Shown in pieces: positions 38,363 to 47,404 of a stretch of 64,000 bases of DNA. Origin of the DNA: Flavobacteriaceae bacterium (GTDB lineage Bacteria; Bacteroidota; Bacteroidia; Flavobacteriales; Flavobacteriaceae); NCBI GenBank assembly GCA_013215095.1, contig JABSPM010000009.1, positions 1-64,000 on the forward strand. The letters are read 5' to 3'. Under the pieces are notes generated by a model, which was given only the letters and a program-made list of their open reading frames with translations, was not told the origin of the DNA and made no database searches. Position 1 is the first letter of the stretch, and the number at the start of each line of letters is the position of its first letter. The translations under genes and the position numbers were made by a program.

Positions 38363-38520
38363 TTCTTCTGTTAAATTACACATTATAAAAATGATAATTT
38401 TTTAGGTTAGATAAAAAAGAAAAATCAGTCATAGCATTAGTTGAGAGTTGTTTTTATTTTGAAAGATAAGACAAAAAAGCGCATTTTAACGCAGTAATTT
38501 AGGAGTAGAGATGGTATAAC
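38363..38520 (+). repeat. Dispersed repeat, copy A
   Basis: About 160 bp align with the minus strand of 46971-47135, with few mismatches and small indels. Shared words include TTCTTCTGTTAAATTAC, GATAAAAAAGAAA, CAGTCATAGC, GCATTTTAA and GTAATTTAGGAGTAGA. The first 40 bases also match 63581-63620. No open frame survives in this copy. Confidence 0.75.
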
Positions 38521-38709
38521 ACGCTTGTGTTAAGGTGTCAAATCCTTAGTGTAAGTGTTTTCAAAATTTGGCGTTATTTTGCCAATTTCGGGTTTTAAGA
38601 TTTGCAATCAAAATCAAAAGGCGTAAAGCACCAAGGTTGTGCTAAGTTGCACACGAAATAATTAATAATCAGTCATAATGCCTTGTTTTGAAATAAACTC
38701 ATGAGACTG

Positions 38710-38740
38710 TTTGTTAATCAAATATATAATTGTAAATTTG
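38710..38740 (+). promoter_or_regulatory. Promoter of rplM operon (TTTG - 19 - TAAATTTG)
   Basis: TTTG at 38710-38713 is followed after exactly 19 bases by TAAATTTG at 38733-38740, the best consensus match in the window. A leader of about 40 bases follows before the GTG start of rplM. It contains a weak CTCT/GAGAG hairpin. Confidence 0.8.
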
Positions 38741-38785
38741 CAAACTCTTTTTGAGAGAGGAATGTTTAATTTAAAATTAATTAGT

Positions 38786-39241
38786 GTGGATACATTAAGC
38801 TACAAAACAATATCAGCTAATAAAGCTACTGTAAACAAAGAGTGGGTTTTAGTTGATGCTGAAGGACAGAACTTAGGGCGTCTTGCATCAAGAGTGGCAA
38901 TACTTTTGAGAGGTAAGCACAAGCCTAATTTCACACCACACGTTGATTGCGGTGATAACGTAATTATTATCAATGCCGAGAAAATCAACTTAACTGGAAA
39001 TAAGTGGGAGGAAAAAACATATGTTCGTCACACAGGATACCCAGGTGGTCAAAGAACTTTATCTGCTAATGAAATGTTTGCAAAAGATCCTGCAAGATTA
39101 GTAGAGAAATCAGTAAAAGGAATGTTGCCTAAAAACAAATTAGGTGCAAATTTATTCCGTAATTTAAAAGTTGTGACTGGTACAGAGCATGATCATGACG
39201 CTCAAAAGCCAAAAACAATAAACTTAAACGACGTTAACTAA
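38786..39241 (+). CDS. rplM: Ribosomal protein L13
   Basis: The 151-aa protein is started at the GTG at 38786 because the family in Flavobacteriia begins MDTLSYKTISANKATVNKEW, and here GTG precedes DTLSYKT. The upstream ATG at 38711 would lie inside the -33 box of the promoter. Conserved segments are DAEGQNLGRLAS, RGKHKPNFTPHVDCGD and RHTGYPGGQR. It is a 50S subunit protein. The rpsI start shares a base with its stop. Confidence 0.96.
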   Translation: MDTLSYKTISANKATVNKEWVLVDAEGQNLGRLASRVAILLRGKHKPNFTPHVDCGDNVIIINAEKINLTGNKWEEKTYVRHTGYPGGQRTLSANEMFAKDPARLVEKSVKGMLPKNKLGANLFRNLKVVTGTEHDHDAQKPKTINLNDVN

Positions 39242-39627
39242 TGGAAGTGATTCACAAAATTGGTCGTAGAAAAACGGCTGTAGCGCGTGTTTATGTTTCA
39301 GAAGGAACTGGAAACATCACGGTGAACAAAAAAGATGTAAAAACATACTTCCCAACAGCAACATTACAGTACAAAGTAAACCAACCGTTAGCATTAACAG
39401 GTAACGAAGGTCACTTTGATATTAAAGTAAATGTTTATGGTGGAGGTGTTGCAGGGCAGGCAGAAGCTGTACGTTTAGCATTATCTCGTGCAATGTGCGA
39501 ACTAAACGAAGAAAACAGAAGTGTCTTAAAACCTGAAGGTTTATTAACAAGAGACCCAAGAATGGTAGAGCGTAAGAAATTCGGTCAGAAGAAAGCGCGT
39601 AAGAAATTCCAGTTCTCTAAACGTTAA
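39241..39627 (+). CDS. rpsI: Ribosomal protein S9
   Basis: The 128-aa protein has the complete S9 pattern: IGRRKTAVARVYVSEGTGNI, VYGGGVAGQAEAVRLALSRA and the basic C-terminal KKFGQKKARKKFQFSKR whose tail reaches the ribosomal P site. It is translationally coupled to rplM through the TAATG overlap. Confidence 0.97.
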   Translation: MEVIHKIGRRKTAVARVYVSEGTGNITVNKKDVKTYFPTATLQYKVNQPLALTGNEGHFDIKVNVYGGGVAGQAEAVRLALSRAMCELNEENRSVLKPEGLLTRDPRMVERKKFGQKKARKKFQFSKR

Positions 39628-39831
39628 TATTAGGGTTGTTTTACTATCGATATATCAGATATTCAAAACAAATTCGAAGAAAAAAATAATAGAACCAAAT
39701 AGCATTTGGTTCAAAACCAGTTTTTGTTGTCCATGACAATGTTGTCAGGATTTAGTTTAGCATCTAAATGATTAAGGCGATTAATGACCACTTAATCATT
39801 GCTAATTCAACAGAACGTAAACTATTACAAA
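39628..39831 (+). promoter_or_regulatory. Structured leader upstream of rpsB
   Basis: Three hairpins follow one another in 204 bp. GAACCAAAT/ATTTGGTTC is at 39692-39712. TGACA/TGTCA is at 39734-39747. A 10-bp perfect stem AATGATTAAG/CTTAATCATT is at 39767-39800 with a 14-base loop, ending 31 bp before the rpsB ATG. The set looks like an autoregulatory ribosomal-protein leader; no TAnnTTTG promoter was found inside the gap. Confidence 0.5.
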
Positions 39832-40599
39832 ATGGCAAAAGTAGAAGTAAAAGAATTATTGGATGGTGGTGTTCACTTTGGACACTTAACCAGAAAATGG
39901 GATCCAAATATGGCACCGTATATTTATATGGAGCGCAATGGTATCCACATTATCAATTTATACAAAACTGCTGCAAAATTAGAAGAGGCAAGTACTGCAC
40001 TTAGTAAAATTGCAGCATCAGGTAGAAAAATTTTATTCGTAGCTACCAAAAAACAAGCAAAAGACATCGTTGCTGAAAAAGCAGGAAACGTAAACATGCC
40101 TTACATCACAGAAAGATGGCCAGGAGGGATGTTAACTAACTTTGTTACTATTAGAAAAGCCGTTAAGAAAATGGCTTCTATTGATAGAATGAAGAAAGAC
40201 GGAACTTTCAATACACTTTCTAAGAAAGAGCGTCTTCAAGTAGATCGTTTAAGAGCAAAATTAGAAAAGAACTTAGGTTCTATTTCTGATATGACACGTC
40301 TTCCAGGAGCTTTGTTTGTAGTTGATATTAAGCGTGAGCATATCGCGATTAAAGAAGCACAAAAATTAAACATTCCAATCTTTGCAATGGTAGATACTAA
40401 TTCAGACCCTAGACAGGTAGATTATGTAATTCCAGCAAATGACGATGCTTCAAAATCTATTGATAAGATTTTAACGCACGTGAGTAACGCAGTAGCCCAA
40501 GGTTTGGCTGATAGAAAAGCTGAGCGTGAAGCAAAGGCAGAGGTAAAATCGGCACCAAAAGCTGAAGCTGCTCCAGCTGCAACTCAAGAAGAAGAATAA
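39832..40599 (+). CDS. rpsB: Ribosomal protein S2
   Basis: The 255-aa protein is started at the ATG at 39832 (MAKVEVKELLDGGVHFGHLTRKW); the ATG at 39799 sits in the leader hairpin. Conserved S2 segments include GRKILFVATKKQAKDIV, RWPGGMLTNFVTIRKAV, RLPGALFVVDIKREHIA and the C-terminal FAMVDTNSDPRQVDYVIPAND. It ends in an alanine/glutamate-rich tail. It is a 30S protein followed by tsf, the usual order in bacteria. Confidence 0.97.
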   Translation: MAKVEVKELLDGGVHFGHLTRKWDPNMAPYIYMERNGIHIINLYKTAAKLEEASTALSKIAASGRKILFVATKKQAKDIVAEKAGNVNMPYITERWPGGMLTNFVTIRKAVKKMASIDRMKKDGTFNTLSKKERLQVDRLRAKLEKNLGSISDMTRLPGALFVVDIKREHIAIKEAQKLNIPIFAMVDTNSDPRQVDYVIPANDDASKSIDKILTHVSNAVAQGLADRKAEREAKAEVKSAPKAEAAPAATQEEE

Positions 40600-40626
40600 A
40601 CTTTTTATAATAAATAGATAACATTT

Positions 40627-40677
40627 ATAAGTCGTTTAGTTCTTTTCTTTGAAAAAATTGAACGGCTTATCTTTTTT
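40627..40677 (+). terminator. Terminator-like hairpin between rpsB and tsf
   Basis: ATAAGTCGTT at 40627-40636 pairs with AACGGCTTAT at 40661-40670 with one G-U pair, followed by CTTTTTT. It lies 28 bp after rpsB and 21 bp before tsf, and would give partial termination or attenuation between them. Confidence 0.65.
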
Positions 40678-40697
40678 AAAACTAAATTTTAGAAATA

Positions 40698-41663
40698 ATG
40701 ACAAAAATTAGTGCTGCAGACGTAAAAAAACTTAGAGAAGCTACAGGTGCTGGTATGATGGATTGTAAAAAAGCTTTAGTTGAGGCTGAAGGTGATTTTG
40801 ATAAAGCTATCGAAGTATTACGTAAAAAAGGACAAAAGGTTGCTGCAAAAAGAGCTGACAGAGATTCTTCTGAAGGTGTAGCAATCACTAAAGTTAATGA
40901 GGAAAATACAGCTGCTGTTGCTATCGTTTTAGCATGTGAGACCGATTTCGTTGCAAAAAATGATTCTTATAAAAAAATGGCAAATGAATTTGCAGACATC
41001 GCACTAAAGCACAAAACAAAAGAAGAGTTTTTAGCTGCTGATTTTGGTGAGATGACAGTTGCTGAAAAATTAATTGAGCAAACTGGGGTTATCGGTGAAA
41101 AAATTGAAATTGCTTCATTTGAGCGCTTAGAAGCACCATACATTGGTTCTTACACTCACGTTGGTAAAATTGCTGCTATTGTTGGCTTAGATACTGTTGT
41201 AGAAAATGCAGATACATTAACTAAAGATCTTGCAATGCAGATAGCTTCTATGGGAGCAACTTCACTGACATATAAAGATTTTGATGCAGAATTCATCGCT
41301 AATGAAACTGAAGCTAGAATTGCTGCAATTGAAAAAGAAAATGAAGAATTAGTACGCTTAGGTAAAACACTTAAAAACGTACCAAAATACATTTCTAGAG
41401 CACAATTAACAGAAGACGTTTTAGCCCAAGCTGAAGAAGATGCAAAAGCACAGTTAAAAGCTGAAGGCAAACCAGAAAAAATCTGGGACAAAATTTTACC
41501 AGGGAAGTTAGAGCGTTTTATCTCAGATAACACAACCTTAGATCAAGAGCAATGTTTATTGGATCAGAACTTTATTAAAGATGAGAAGAAGAGCGTTGCA
41601 GATTATATCAAAACCTATGGTGATGTTGCTGTAACGCAATTTGTAAGATTAACTTTAGGCTAA
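40698..41663 (+). CDS. tsf: Translation elongation factor Ts
   Basis: The 321-aa factor has the N-terminal UBA-like domain ISAADVKKLREATGAGMMDCKKAL, the EF-Tu contact region ACETDFVAKNDSYKKMA (TDFV), and the later repeat HVGKIAAIVGL. It recycles EF-Tu-GDP to EF-Tu-GTP. It is slightly longer than the E. coli protein, as usual for Bacteroidota. Confidence 0.96.
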   Translation: MTKISAADVKKLREATGAGMMDCKKALVEAEGDFDKAIEVLRKKGQKVAAKRADRDSSEGVAITKVNEENTAAVAIVLACETDFVAKNDSYKKMANEFADIALKHKTKEEFLAADFGEMTVAEKLIEQTGVIGEKIEIASFERLEAPYIGSYTHVGKIAAIVGLDTVVENADTLTKDLAMQIASMGATSLTYKDFDAEFIANETEARIAAIEKENEELVRLGKTLKNVPKYISRAQLTEDVLAQAEEDAKAQLKAEGKPEKIWDKILPGKLERFISDNTTLDQEQCLLDQNFIKDEKKSVADYIKTYGDVAVTQFVRLTLG

Positions 41664-41689
41664 TTGCGGCTAAGTTTAAATGATAAAAG

Positions 41690-41720
41690 AAAGCCTCGAA
41701 TTAATTATTCGGGGCTTTTT
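41690..41720 (+). terminator. Intrinsic terminator of the tsf transcript
   Basis: AAGCCTCGAA pairs with TTCGGGGCTT (one G-U pair) around TTAATTA, followed by T-run. It lies 27 bp after the tsf stop. Confidence 0.8.
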
Positions 41721-41745
41721 ATATATATCAATTCTATATTATCAA

Positions 41746-41753
41746 TATATTTG
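41746..41753 (+). promoter_or_regulatory. Promoter -7 element of pyrH
   Basis: TATATTTG lies 23 bp before the pyrH ATG and just after the tsf terminator, so pyrH-frr begins a new transcript. No clear -33 box. Confidence 0.55.
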
Positions 41754-41776
41754 CAAAACTGCATTTTAAAACTATT

Positions 41777-42484
41777 ATGAAATACAAAAGAATTCTATTA
41801 AAATTATCAGGCGAAGCTTTAATGGGTGAACGCCAATATGGTATTGACCCAGAACGTTTGGCTGAGTATGCTCAAGACATTAAAGAAATTACAAATTTGG
41901 GCATCGAAGTAGCCATTGTTATTGGTGGAGGAAACATCTTTAGAGGTGTTGCTGGTGCTAGCAATGGCATGGATAGAGTTCAAGGCGATCATATGGGAAT
42001 GCTGGCAACGGTTATTAACGGACTGGCATTACAAAGTGCTTTAGAAGATGCAGAAATACCAACCCGTTTGCAAACCGCGATAAAGATTAATGAAGTAGCA
42101 GAGCCTTTCATTAGAAGAAAAGCTATGCGACATTTAGAAAAGGGGCGCGTCGTTATTTTTGGAGGTGGAACAGGAAATCCTTATTTTACAACCGATTCTG
42201 CGGCTGTATTAAGGGCAATTGAAGTCGAAGCTGATGTCATTTTAAAAGGAACGCGTGTAGATGGAATTTATAACGCAGACCCAGAAAAAAATGCAGATGC
42301 CATAAAATTCGATCATATTAGTTTTGAGGATGTGCTAAGAAAAGGTCTCAAAGTTATGGATACAACTGCCTTTACATTAAGTCAGGAAAATAATTTACCA
42401 ATTATTGTGTTTGATATGAACACTAAAGGTAACTTACTTAAAGTTGTTACAGGAGAAAATATTGGAACAACAGTAAATGTATAA
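41777..42484 (+). CDS. pyrH: UMP kinase
   Basis: The 235-aa enzyme of the amino-acid kinase fold phosphorylates UMP to UDP. Visible motifs are [57 protein letters not shown] and [18 protein letters not shown]. It starts directly after a good -7 box and is followed 54 bp later by frr, a common pairing. Confidence 0.96.
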   Translation: MKYKRILLKLSGEALMGERQYGIDPERLAEYAQDIKEITNLGIEVAIVIGGGNIFRGVAGASNGMDRVQGDHMGMLATVINGLALQSALEDAEIPTRLQTAIKINEVAEPFIRRKAMRHLEKGRVVIFGGGTGNPYFTTDSAAVLRAIEVEADVILKGTRVDGIYNADPEKNADAIKFDHISFEDVLRKGLKVMDTTAFTLSQENNLPIIVFDMNTKGNLLKVVTGENIGTTVNV

Positions 42485-42538
42485 CCATGTTTTGGCTTAG
42501 TTTTTGAATAGACTAACCCTAATTAATATAACAGAACA

Positions 42539-43096
42539 ATGAACGAAGAGTTAAAGTTTGTCTTAGATTCGGCAAAAGAAGCCATGGATAATGCAATCAA
42601 GCATTTAGAAAAAGAATTTGTAAATATTAGAGCTGGTAAAGCGTCACCTGCAATGCTTGGTGGAGTTATGGTAGAATATTATGGCTCTCAAACCCCTTTA
42701 AGTCAGGTGGCCAATGTGAATACCCCAGACGGTAGAACCATTACGGTACAACCATGGGAAAAAAGCATGCTACAAGAAATAGAACGTGCTATTATGATCG
42801 CAAATCTAGGTTTCAATCCAATGAATAATGGAGAAAGCATCATCATTAATGTACCTGCATTAACGGAAGAACGTCGTAAAGAGTTGGCAAAACAAGCAAA
42901 ATCAGAGGCAGAAGATGCTAAAGTAGGTATCAGAAATGCTAGAAAAGAAGGCAATAACGATATAAAAAAAATGGATGAGATTTCTGAAGATCTTAAAGGT
43001 AATGCAGAAATTGATATCCAAGAAATGACGGATAATTACGTTAAGAAAGTTGACGCGCTATTTGCAGTCAAAGAAAAAGAAATTATGACAGTTTAA
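42539..43096 (+). CDS. frr: Ribosome recycling factor
   Basis: The 185-aa protein has the long three-helix bundle and the conserved RAGKASPAMLGGVMVEYYGS, VNTPDGRTITVQPWEKSM and LTEERRKELAKQAKSEAEDAK. With EF-G it splits post-termination ribosomes. It follows pyrH and ends in a strong terminator. Confidence 0.97.
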   Translation: MNEELKFVLDSAKEAMDNAIKHLEKEFVNIRAGKASPAMLGGVMVEYYGSQTPLSQVANVNTPDGRTITVQPWEKSMLQEIERAIMIANLGFNPMNNGESIIINVPALTEERRKELAKQAKSEAEDAKVGIRNARKEGNNDIKKMDEISEDLKGNAEIDIQEMTDNYVKKVDALFAVKEKEIMTV

Positions 43097-43127
43097 AAAA
43101 AGCGACATTAACGTCGCTTTTTTTTCT
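43095..43127 (+). terminator. Intrinsic terminator of pyrH-frr
   Basis: AGCGAC at 43101-43106 pairs with GTCGCT at 43113-43118, with A-run before and eight T after. Confidence 0.85.
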
Positions 43128-43154
43128 GATATAACGTTCTATTAATATACTTCT

Positions 43155-44432
43155 ATGCAAAGCTCTTGGTTGATTATTTGCTTTTTTGCACTTTTAAATT
43201 TAGGACAGTCTCAAACGAATCCTAAAGGCAAAACTGAGCAGCAAAATGACACAATAAAAAAAGCAAAACTGATCAGGTATATTGGTAATGGCTACTTCCC
43301 TACAAAGTACTTTGATTTTGATTTGCGTTATCTTATAAAGTACAACCAATTTGAAGGATTTAGAACAGGACTAGGAGGTGTAACAAGTAAGAACTTCTCT
43401 AACCGTTTTAGAATCACAGGCTATACAGTTTATGGTTTTTTAGACCGTAAATATAAATACAGTATTGGTGGTGGATTTAAAGTATTTCCTAATTCGAATA
43501 CCTGGATTAATGCCAGTTATACCAAAGATTTGCATGAGACAGGAAGTTCTAATTTTATAATAGATAAACGGTTTTTTCAATTTTTTGAACCCCGTTTAAT
43601 TAATATTGAATTGTTTCATAAGTACATTTCCAAAATTGTATCTATAGAACATCAGATTTCGCCCAAAATAGTAACAGAAACCGAATTTTCTGTCCGCAAA
43701 ATCGCCCCAACCTACAGCTATGCATATAGGGCTTCTCAAAACAGAAAATTTTCGCGTTTTGATTTGACATTGGCAAGAATTTCTATGCAATGGAGTCCCT
43801 TTAGTGTGTTTGTGAAATCCGATAAAGGCGTCAAAGAAACCAAAAATGAATACCCAAAATTCACACTACAATATACCAAAAGTTTTAGAGACGTTTTAAA
43901 GAGTGATTTTAATTTTTCTAAAATAGATTTTAGAACCATTCAGCAATTTGACCACGCTTCAAACTCCAATACGCGCTTGGTGTTAACAGCAGGTCTAGCA
44001 CAAGGTGATGTGCCTATAACCCACATGTACAATGCATATCCCAATAATGTAAACAAAGAAACCATAATGCAACGTTTCTCGGTAGCTGGTAACACTGGCT
44101 TTGAAACCATGTATTTTAATGAGTTCTTCTCAGACCGTTTGGTAACATTTCAATGTAAACATGTTTTAGAACCCTTAAAAATTACACCTTGGTTTCAACC
44201 ACAATTCGCATTAATTACAAAACATGCTATAGGAAATATGCGTCATCAAAATAGACATGAAGATATTGAGTTTAATACTTTAGAGCAAGGTTACTCAGAA
44301 TCTGGCATTGAAATTAATAAACTGTTTTTGGGTTTTGGTCTTAGTTTTTCTTATCGTTATGGAGCTTATCATTTGTCTCGATTTGAGGATAACTTTGCGT
44401 TTAAATTCACGTTCAATATGAAGCTTAATTAA
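43155..44432 (+). CDS. DUF5686-like outer-membrane barrel protein (stand-alone barrel)
   Basis: The 425-aa product has a signal peptide ending NLGQSQ. Most of the chain alternates short amphipathic strands and ends FAFKFTFNMKLN with an aromatic/hydrophobic terminal strand, as for Bam substrates. The region FEGFRTGLGGVTSKNFSNRF...GYTVYGFLDRKYKYS resembles the C-terminal barrel of DUF5686 proteins. Those usually carry an N-terminal carboxypeptidase-like domain and are about twice as long, so this is a short version. Function unknown. It stands between frr and the MMPL gene. Confidence 0.75.
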   Translation: MQSSWLIICFFALLNLGQSQTNPKGKTEQQNDTIKKAKLIRYIGNGYFPTKYFDFDLRYLIKYNQFEGFRTGLGGVTSKNFSNRFRITGYTVYGFLDRKYKYSIGGGFKVFPNSNTWINASYTKDLHETGSSNFIIDKRFFQFFEPRLINIELFHKYISKIVSIEHQISPKIVTETEFSVRKIAPTYSYAYRASQNRKFSRFDLTLARISMQWSPFSVFVKSDKGVKETKNEYPKFTLQYTKSFRDVLKSDFNFSKIDFRTIQQFDHASNSNTRLVLTAGLAQGDVPITHMYNAYPNNVNKETIMQRFSVAGNTGFETMYFNEFFSDRLVTFQCKHVLEPLKITPWFQPQFALITKHAIGNMRHQNRHEDIEFNTLEQGYSESGIEINKLFLGFGLSFSYRYGAYHLSRFEDNFAFKFTFNMKLN

Positions 44433-44479
44433 TGGGAATATTAGCACCGCTTTTAGGCTTATAATCCTTTGCTTTTTTC

Positions 44480-44487
44480 TACATTTG
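44480..44487 (+). promoter_or_regulatory. Promoter -7 element of the MMPL transporter gene
   Basis: TACATTTG matches TAnnTTTG and lies 19 bp before the ATG at 44507. No -33 box at standard spacing. Confidence 0.5.
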
Positions 44488-44506
44488 CAACTCTTTTGAA
44501 AATACT

Positions 44507-46900
44507 ATGATGAAACTCTTTTCAGTTGGTTTTTGGGAAGCCGTTGCAAGAATTATTCTTCGCAATAGAGGAGGTATTATATGCGTTATTTTTGCGGCAA
44601 CTATATTTTGGGGAATGCAATGGCATAAAATGCGTTTTAGCTATACTGAAGCCAACTTACTACCAGATGATCATGACGTCAACCTAAAATATAATGCCTT
44701 TCTTGATATCTTTGGAGATGAGGGAAATTTAGTTATCATAGGGGTTAAAGATACGGCACTTTTTACTGTTGAAAAGTTTAATGCTTGGAATCGCCTATCG
44801 GATCAACTCAAGACTTATGACGAAGTTGAAACTGTTGTGAATATTAGTGACCTTCAAAAACTTATTAAAAACAAAAAGGAAAAGAAGTTTGACTTAGAAC
44901 CTTTTATTAGAGATTCTATTGCATCACAAGAAGCGATTGAAGCTTTGAGGGATGATTTATTTAATAACTATCCATTTTATGACAACTTCCTATTTAATAA
45001 GGAAACTCAGACGATAAGATCTGCAATTTATCTCAAAAAAGAAATTGTAAATACAGCAGTACGTCGTGATTTTATTCTGGACACTTTTGAGGACAAAATA
45101 CAAGAGTTTAGAGACCAAACGGGCTTAGATGTTCGTGTTTCTGGTATGCCATACATCAGAACTTTAAATGCACAGCTAATAACCAACGAGATTAGCAGTT
45201 TTATTCTCGCAGCTCTTGGGGTCACATCATTAATTTTCTTTTTCTTTTTTAGGTCCTTTAGAGCAACATTCATTTCTATGATTGTTGTATGTATTGGGGT
45301 AATGTGGACTTTTGGAATTTTGGGATGTTTGGAGTATGAAATTACTGTACTTACAGCCTTAATACCGCCGCTGATTATCGTAATTGGAATTCCTAATTGT
45401 ATTTTCCTGATTAATAAATATCAGCACGAAGTTAAAAAGCATGGCAATAAGGCACGTTCTCTGCAGCGTGTCATTACTAAAATTGGTAATGCCACATTAA
45501 TGACTAATGTAACTACCGCTTCTGGCTTTGCTACATTTATTTTTACCAATAGTAAACTTTTACAAGAATTTGGAACCGTAGCTTCTTTAAGCATATTGGC
45601 TATTTTTTTCTTATGCTTATTGATTATTCCTATCATCTACAGTTTTATGCCAATGCCTAAGGAAAAACACTTGCAGCACCTTGGAAAAAATTGGATTAAT
45701 AACTTTGTAGATTGGATGGAACGTATGGTAAAACATCGTAAGATTACCATTTATGTAACCTCTTTAATTCTGCTTATTGGAAGTATTATTGGGATCTATC
45801 AGATCAGGATTTCTGGAAGTTTGATTGAAGACATGCCAAGACAATCAGAATTTTTTAAAGACATTCGTTTCTTTGAACAAGAATTTAATGGGATTATGCC
45901 ATTAGAAATCATGATAGATACCAAACGCAAAAAGGGTGTTATGAAATTGGCAACCTTAAAACGTATGAATCAACTTGAAGCGCTTATTTTAGAAACACCA
46001 GAGCTGTCAAAACCACTTTCGGTCGTTGGATTGGTTAAATACGCTAAGCAAGCATATTATAATGGTAATCCAAAATACTACCAATTACCTACTGCACAAG
46101 AAAATAGCTTTATCTTATCTTATGCCAAAAAATCTTCTGGTGATTTAGATTTACTTAAAAACTTTGTAGATAGTACTGGACAATATGCACGTATTACAAC
46201 ATTTATGAAGGATGTTGAAATCGAAAAAATGGAGCGTATTGAAGAGGATTTGAGTGCAAAAATTGCCAAAGTATTTCCAAGTGAAAAATACAATGTGACC
46301 ATTACAGGAAAACCCTATGTATTTCAAAAAGGCACCTACTATTTGGTAAAGAACTTAGTGGTTTCATTAGCCTTAGCCATCTTACTTATTGCCTTGTTTA
46401 TGGCATATATGTTTCGATCGTTTAGAATGATTATTGTGTCATTGATACCAAATTTATTGCCATTGTTAATTACAGCTGGTTTAATGGGCTTTATTGGCGT
46501 ACCTATAAAACCATCTACCATATTAGTCTTTAGTATTGCCTTTGGAATTTCGGTAGATGATACCATTCATTTCTTAGCCAAATACAGACAAGAATTAAAA
46601 GCCAATCATTGGCGTATTAGAAAATCTGTGTTTAATGCTCTCAGAGAAACAGGAGTAAGTATGTTTTATACCTCTATAGTGTTATTCTTTGGTTTCTCTA
46701 CATTTATCATTTCTAGTTTTGGTGGTACTGTCGCTTTGGGGGCTTTGGTTTCTACAACCTTGCTTTTTGCTATGTTGGCGAATTTATTATTATTACCTTC
46801 ATTATTGTTAGCTTTAGAACGTAGTATTGCAAATAAAAAGGTCTTAAAGGAACCTAACTTCAGAATTATACCCGAAGAAGAAGACGATAAAGCCAAATAG
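44507..46900 (+). CDS. MMPL/RND-superfamily exporter
   Basis: The 797-aa transporter has two six-helix halves, each with a large periplasmic loop. The first bundle has SFILAALGVTSLIFFFFFRSF and IPPLIIVIGIPNCIFLINKYQHE. The second has FSIAFGISVDDTIHFLAKYRQEL with the aspartate pair of the proton relay. The N-terminal loop RFSYTEANLLPDDHDVNLKYN matches predicted lipid exporters of this group. It probably moves a lipid or hydrophobic compound. The start could be the ATG at 44507 or 44510. Confidence 0.88.
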   Translation: MMKLFSVGFWEAVARIILRNRGGIICVIFAATIFWGMQWHKMRFSYTEANLLPDDHDVNLKYNAFLDIFGDEGNLVIIGVKDTALFTVEKFNAWNRLSDQLKTYDEVETVVNISDLQKLIKNKKEKKFDLEPFIRDSIASQEAIEALRDDLFNNYPFYDNFLFNKETQTIRSAIYLKKEIVNTAVRRDFILDTFEDKIQEFRDQTGLDVRVSGMPYIRTLNAQLITNEISSFILAALGVTSLIFFFFFRSFRATFISMIVVCIGVMWTFGILGCLEYEITVLTALIPPLIIVIGIPNCIFLINKYQHEVKKHGNKARSLQRVITKIGNATLMTNVTTASGFATFIFTNSKLLQEFGTVASLSILAIFFLCLLIIPIIYSFMPMPKEKHLQHLGKNWINNFVDWMERMVKHRKITIYVTSLILLIGSIIGIYQIRISGSLIEDMPRQSEFFKDIRFFEQEFNGIMPLEIMIDTKRKKGVMKLATLKRMNQLEALILETPELSKPLSVVGLVKYAKQAYYNGNPKYYQLPTAQENSFILSYAKKSSGDLDLLKNFVDSTGQYARITTFMKDVEIEKMERIEEDLSAKIAKVFPSEKYNVTITGKPYVFQKGTYYLVKNLVVSLALAILLIALFMAYMFRSFRMIIVSLIPNLLPLLITAGLMGFIGVPIKPSTILVFSIAFGISVDDTIHFLAKYRQELKANHWRIRKSVFNALRETGVSMFYTSIVLFFGFSTFIISSFGGTVALGALVSTTLLFAMLANLLLLPSLLLALERSIANKKVLKEPNFRIIPEEEDDKAK

Positions 46901-46970
46901 GTCTCACCCTGCAAATCCTACAAAGTAGTGTTGGATTGCACTTTAAGTCAAGTCTAACTTTTTTAAGGTT

Positions 46971-47135
46971 GATGGTATAACATCTATCTACTCCTAAATT
47001 ACTCAATTAAAATGCACTTTTTTTGCCTTGTCTTTCACAATAAAAATAACTCTTATAACTAAGGCTATGACTGTTATTTCTTTTTTATCTACTACAAAAA
47101 TCATTATTTTTCTAATGCGTAATTTAACAGAAGAA
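46971..47135 (-). repeat. Dispersed repeat, copy B (inverted)
   Basis: Read on minus, this is the longest copy, matching 38363-38520 over its whole length and 63581-63620 over the first 40 bases. In one frame its beginning reads LLLNYALEK then stop, which copy C repeats as LLLNYTLEK then stop, with two of three base changes synonymous. A 33-codon frame (47003-47104, minus) follows but is not conserved in the other copies. Confidence 0.75.
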
Positions 47136-47404
47136 CTGCTATAATACCATCATAATAGTTTTTTGTAAGTAATTTGAGTAAGTCTATATTTACTTTAATA
47201 GTTAGTCTTTGTTTATAAGCACTGGTCGCGTAGTCAACACTAGCCTCGTATTTCTATGATATGAAGAGTCTGTAGATAAAAGTGAAATATCCTTTAATCA
47301 AGGTTGGATGAGCTTTGTCAACACACTTTTTGTACTTTAAAGTTTTGTATATCATGTTGTTATGTTTTTAATTGTAAGGGTGTATTATGCTAAAAAACGA
47401 TGGG

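Larger units (their letters stand above)
38190..38785. other. Intergenic stretch with dispersed-repeat copy and rplM promoter
   Basis: This gap holds a copy of a dispersed repeat at 38363-38520, a small hairpin TTGGC...GCCAA near 38571-38588, and the rplM promoter at 38710-38740. The first 170 bases after the methyltransferase show nothing recognisable. Confidence 0.6.

Noticed and set aside
38711-38785. ATG start that would extend L13 by 25 residues
   Set aside because: The extension covers the rplM promoter, and the family starts at the position of the GTG at 38786.
38741-38785. Possible L13 leader RNA
   Set aside because: The leader is only about 40 bases with a weak 4-bp hairpin; too little to call without covariation.
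47003-47104. 33-codon minus-strand frame MIFVVDKKEITVIALV inside repeat copy B
   Set aside because: The matching parts of copies A and C contain stops or a different sequence, so the frame is not conserved.
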